From contig CALAZS010000046.1 in NCBI GenBank assembly GCA_937926265.1, positions 1 through 62,813 of the forward strand: a stretch of 62,813 nucleotides of DNA. Direction: 5' to 3'. This DNA comes from an uncultured Gammaproteobacteria bacterium (lineage in GTDB: Bacteria > Pseudomonadota > Gammaproteobacteria > Chromatiales > Chromatiaceae). The notes below the pieces were generated by a model that was given only the letters and a program-made list of their open reading frames with translations, searched no databases and had not been told where the DNA came from. Position numbers and translations under genes: made by a program. This document shows positions 61,998 through 62,813 of this stretch, piece by piece (position 1 is the stretch's first letter; each line of letters opens with the position of its first letter).

Positions 61998-62813
61998 TTA
62001 GAAATTTTGGCCAGAACACTTGGCAGTCTTGACATTGTAGTTACCGCAAGACAGTGGTGCTCTCCAGTCAGAAATAATGTCTTTCGAACCTTCGAGGTAA
62101 TCTGACCAGGCATCACCGGCAACCAGACCTGAAGTTTTCCAGACAACATCAAACTGGCCATCATCCTGAATCTCACCAATTAGAACCGGTTTGGTAACAT
62201 GATGATTTGGCATCATGGCAGAATAACCGCCAGTCAGGTTAGGCACGGCTACACCCACAATGGCTTCCTGTACAGCAGCAGGATCCGTGGTGCCTGCTTT
62301 CTTAACCGCTTCAACCCACATGTTGAAACCGATGTAGTGAGCTTCCATTGGGTCGTTGGTGACACGTTCTTCACTCTTGATAAATTTCTGCCAGGCTTCA
62401 ATGAAAGAATCGTTTGCCTCAGCATCAACACTCATGAAGTAGTTCCATGCGGCCAGGTGACCAACAAGAGGTTTGGTATCAATACCAGACAGCTCTTCTT
62501 CACCGACAGAAAATGCAACGACCGGGATATCCTGCGCTGAAATCCCCTGGTTACCTAGCTCCTTATAGAAAGGCACATTGGCATCACCATTGATTGTTGA
62601 GACCACTGCAGTTTTCTTACCGGCAGAACCGAACTTCTTGATATCAGAAACAATTGACTGCCAGTCAGAATGACCGAAAGGCGTGTAATTGATCATAATA
62701 TCTTTTTCATCAACACCTTTGGCTTTCAGGTAGGCTTCAAGAATCTTGTTGGTGGTACGTGGATAGACATAATCGGTACCCGCAAGAACCCAGCGGTCAA
62801 CACCGATTTCATT
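61998..62813 (-). CDS. urtA: urea ABC transporter substrate-binding protein UrtA (N-terminus outside window)
   Basis: Partial: 271 C-terminal residues are present and the frame is open to the window edge. Features are DRWVLAGTDYVYPRTTNKIL, the pocket region PFGHSDWQSIVSD, GHLAAWNYFMSVD, and MMPNHHVTKPVLIGEIQ, all typical of UrtA (family about 420-440 residues). Periplasmic, high-affinity urea binding. First gene of the urt-ure cluster; its promoter is beyond the window. Confidence 0.95.
   Translation of the reverse strand, partial: NEIGVDRWVLAGTDYVYPRTTNKILEAYLKAKGVDEKDIMINYTPFGHSDWQSIVSDIKKFGSAGKKTAVVSTINGDANVPFYKELGNQGISAQDIPVVAFSVGEEELSGIDTKPLVGHLAAWNYFMSVDAEANDSFIEAWQKFIKSEERVTNDPMEAHYIGFNMWVEAVKKAGTTDPAAVQEAIVGVAVPNLTGGYSAMMPNHHVTKPVLIGEIQDDGQFDVVWKTSGLVAGDAWSDYLEGSKDIISDWRAPLSCGNYNVKTAKCSGQNF

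Overview
The window is a chromosomal stretch of a Gram-negative bacterium, most likely a gammaproteobacterium. The evidence is a tpiA-secG-tRNA-Leu-nuoA-to-N-tRNA-fMet block, a compact 4.5S SRP RNA, HrpB, Tex, RhlE, ChaN, YgiQ and TrmO homologues, and lipoproteins with lipoboxes. Base composition is moderately AT-rich by eye, and the 22-28 kb stretch is clearly richer in A+T than the nuo block. I cannot name genus or species. There are no rRNA genes, CRISPR arrays, transposases or integrases.

Layout. 1-7.7 kb (minus strand): a HAAT-family (branched-chain amino acid/amide type) ABC importer operon. Reading with transcription it has a Tat-exported binding protein, two permeases and two ATPases, then two double-domain universal stress proteins and an acrylyl-CoA reductase (AcuI/YhdH-like) cut by the window edge. 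7.7-20 kb: a possible 45-codon gene, an MFS exporter, a 65-aa unknown, hrpB, tex, an M48 protease, a Tas-like aldo-keto reductase, rhlE with a degenerate guanylate-kinase-like gene, and an ADP-ribosylglycohydrolase homologue. 20-28 kb: an M1-type lipoprotein peptidase divergent from a ChaN/PDZ lipoprotein, then a PhnD-like binding protein followed by two related sensor histidine kinases, one with a C-terminal zinc-binding CZB-like domain. 28.4-45 kb (minus): initiator tRNA, the 14-subunit complex I operon with separate nuoC and nuoD, tRNA-Leu(GAG), secG, tpiA and the 4.5S RNA. 45-52 kb: trmO, ygiQ, an exported rhodanese, a GGDEF/EAL protein, a small Cys-rich unknown, a Nudix hydrolase and glyoxalase I. 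52-62.8 kb (minus): a urea cluster, urtABCDE (importer), a 60-aa His-rich membrane protein, ureD-ureA-ureB-ureC and ureE-ureF-ureG.

How it works together. The right end is a self-contained urea scavenging module: UrtABCDE imports urea, UreABC hydrolyses it to ammonia and CO2, and UreDEFG insert nickel. The left end is a second importer of the same superfamily with unknown substrate, translationally coupled to Usp proteins that may tune it. Complex I supplies the respiratory core. The centre contains sensing and signalling genes (two kinases without a nearby response regulator, c-di-GMP enzyme, ADP-ribose-type hydrolase).

Most noteworthy: the CZB-like kinase tail; two three-way-junction palindromic elements that split the urease operon; a guanylate-kinase-like protein without a P-loop behind rhlE; Usp genes coupled to a HAAT importer; and a 60-aa protein whose predicted mature form starts with histidine in the urea cluster.
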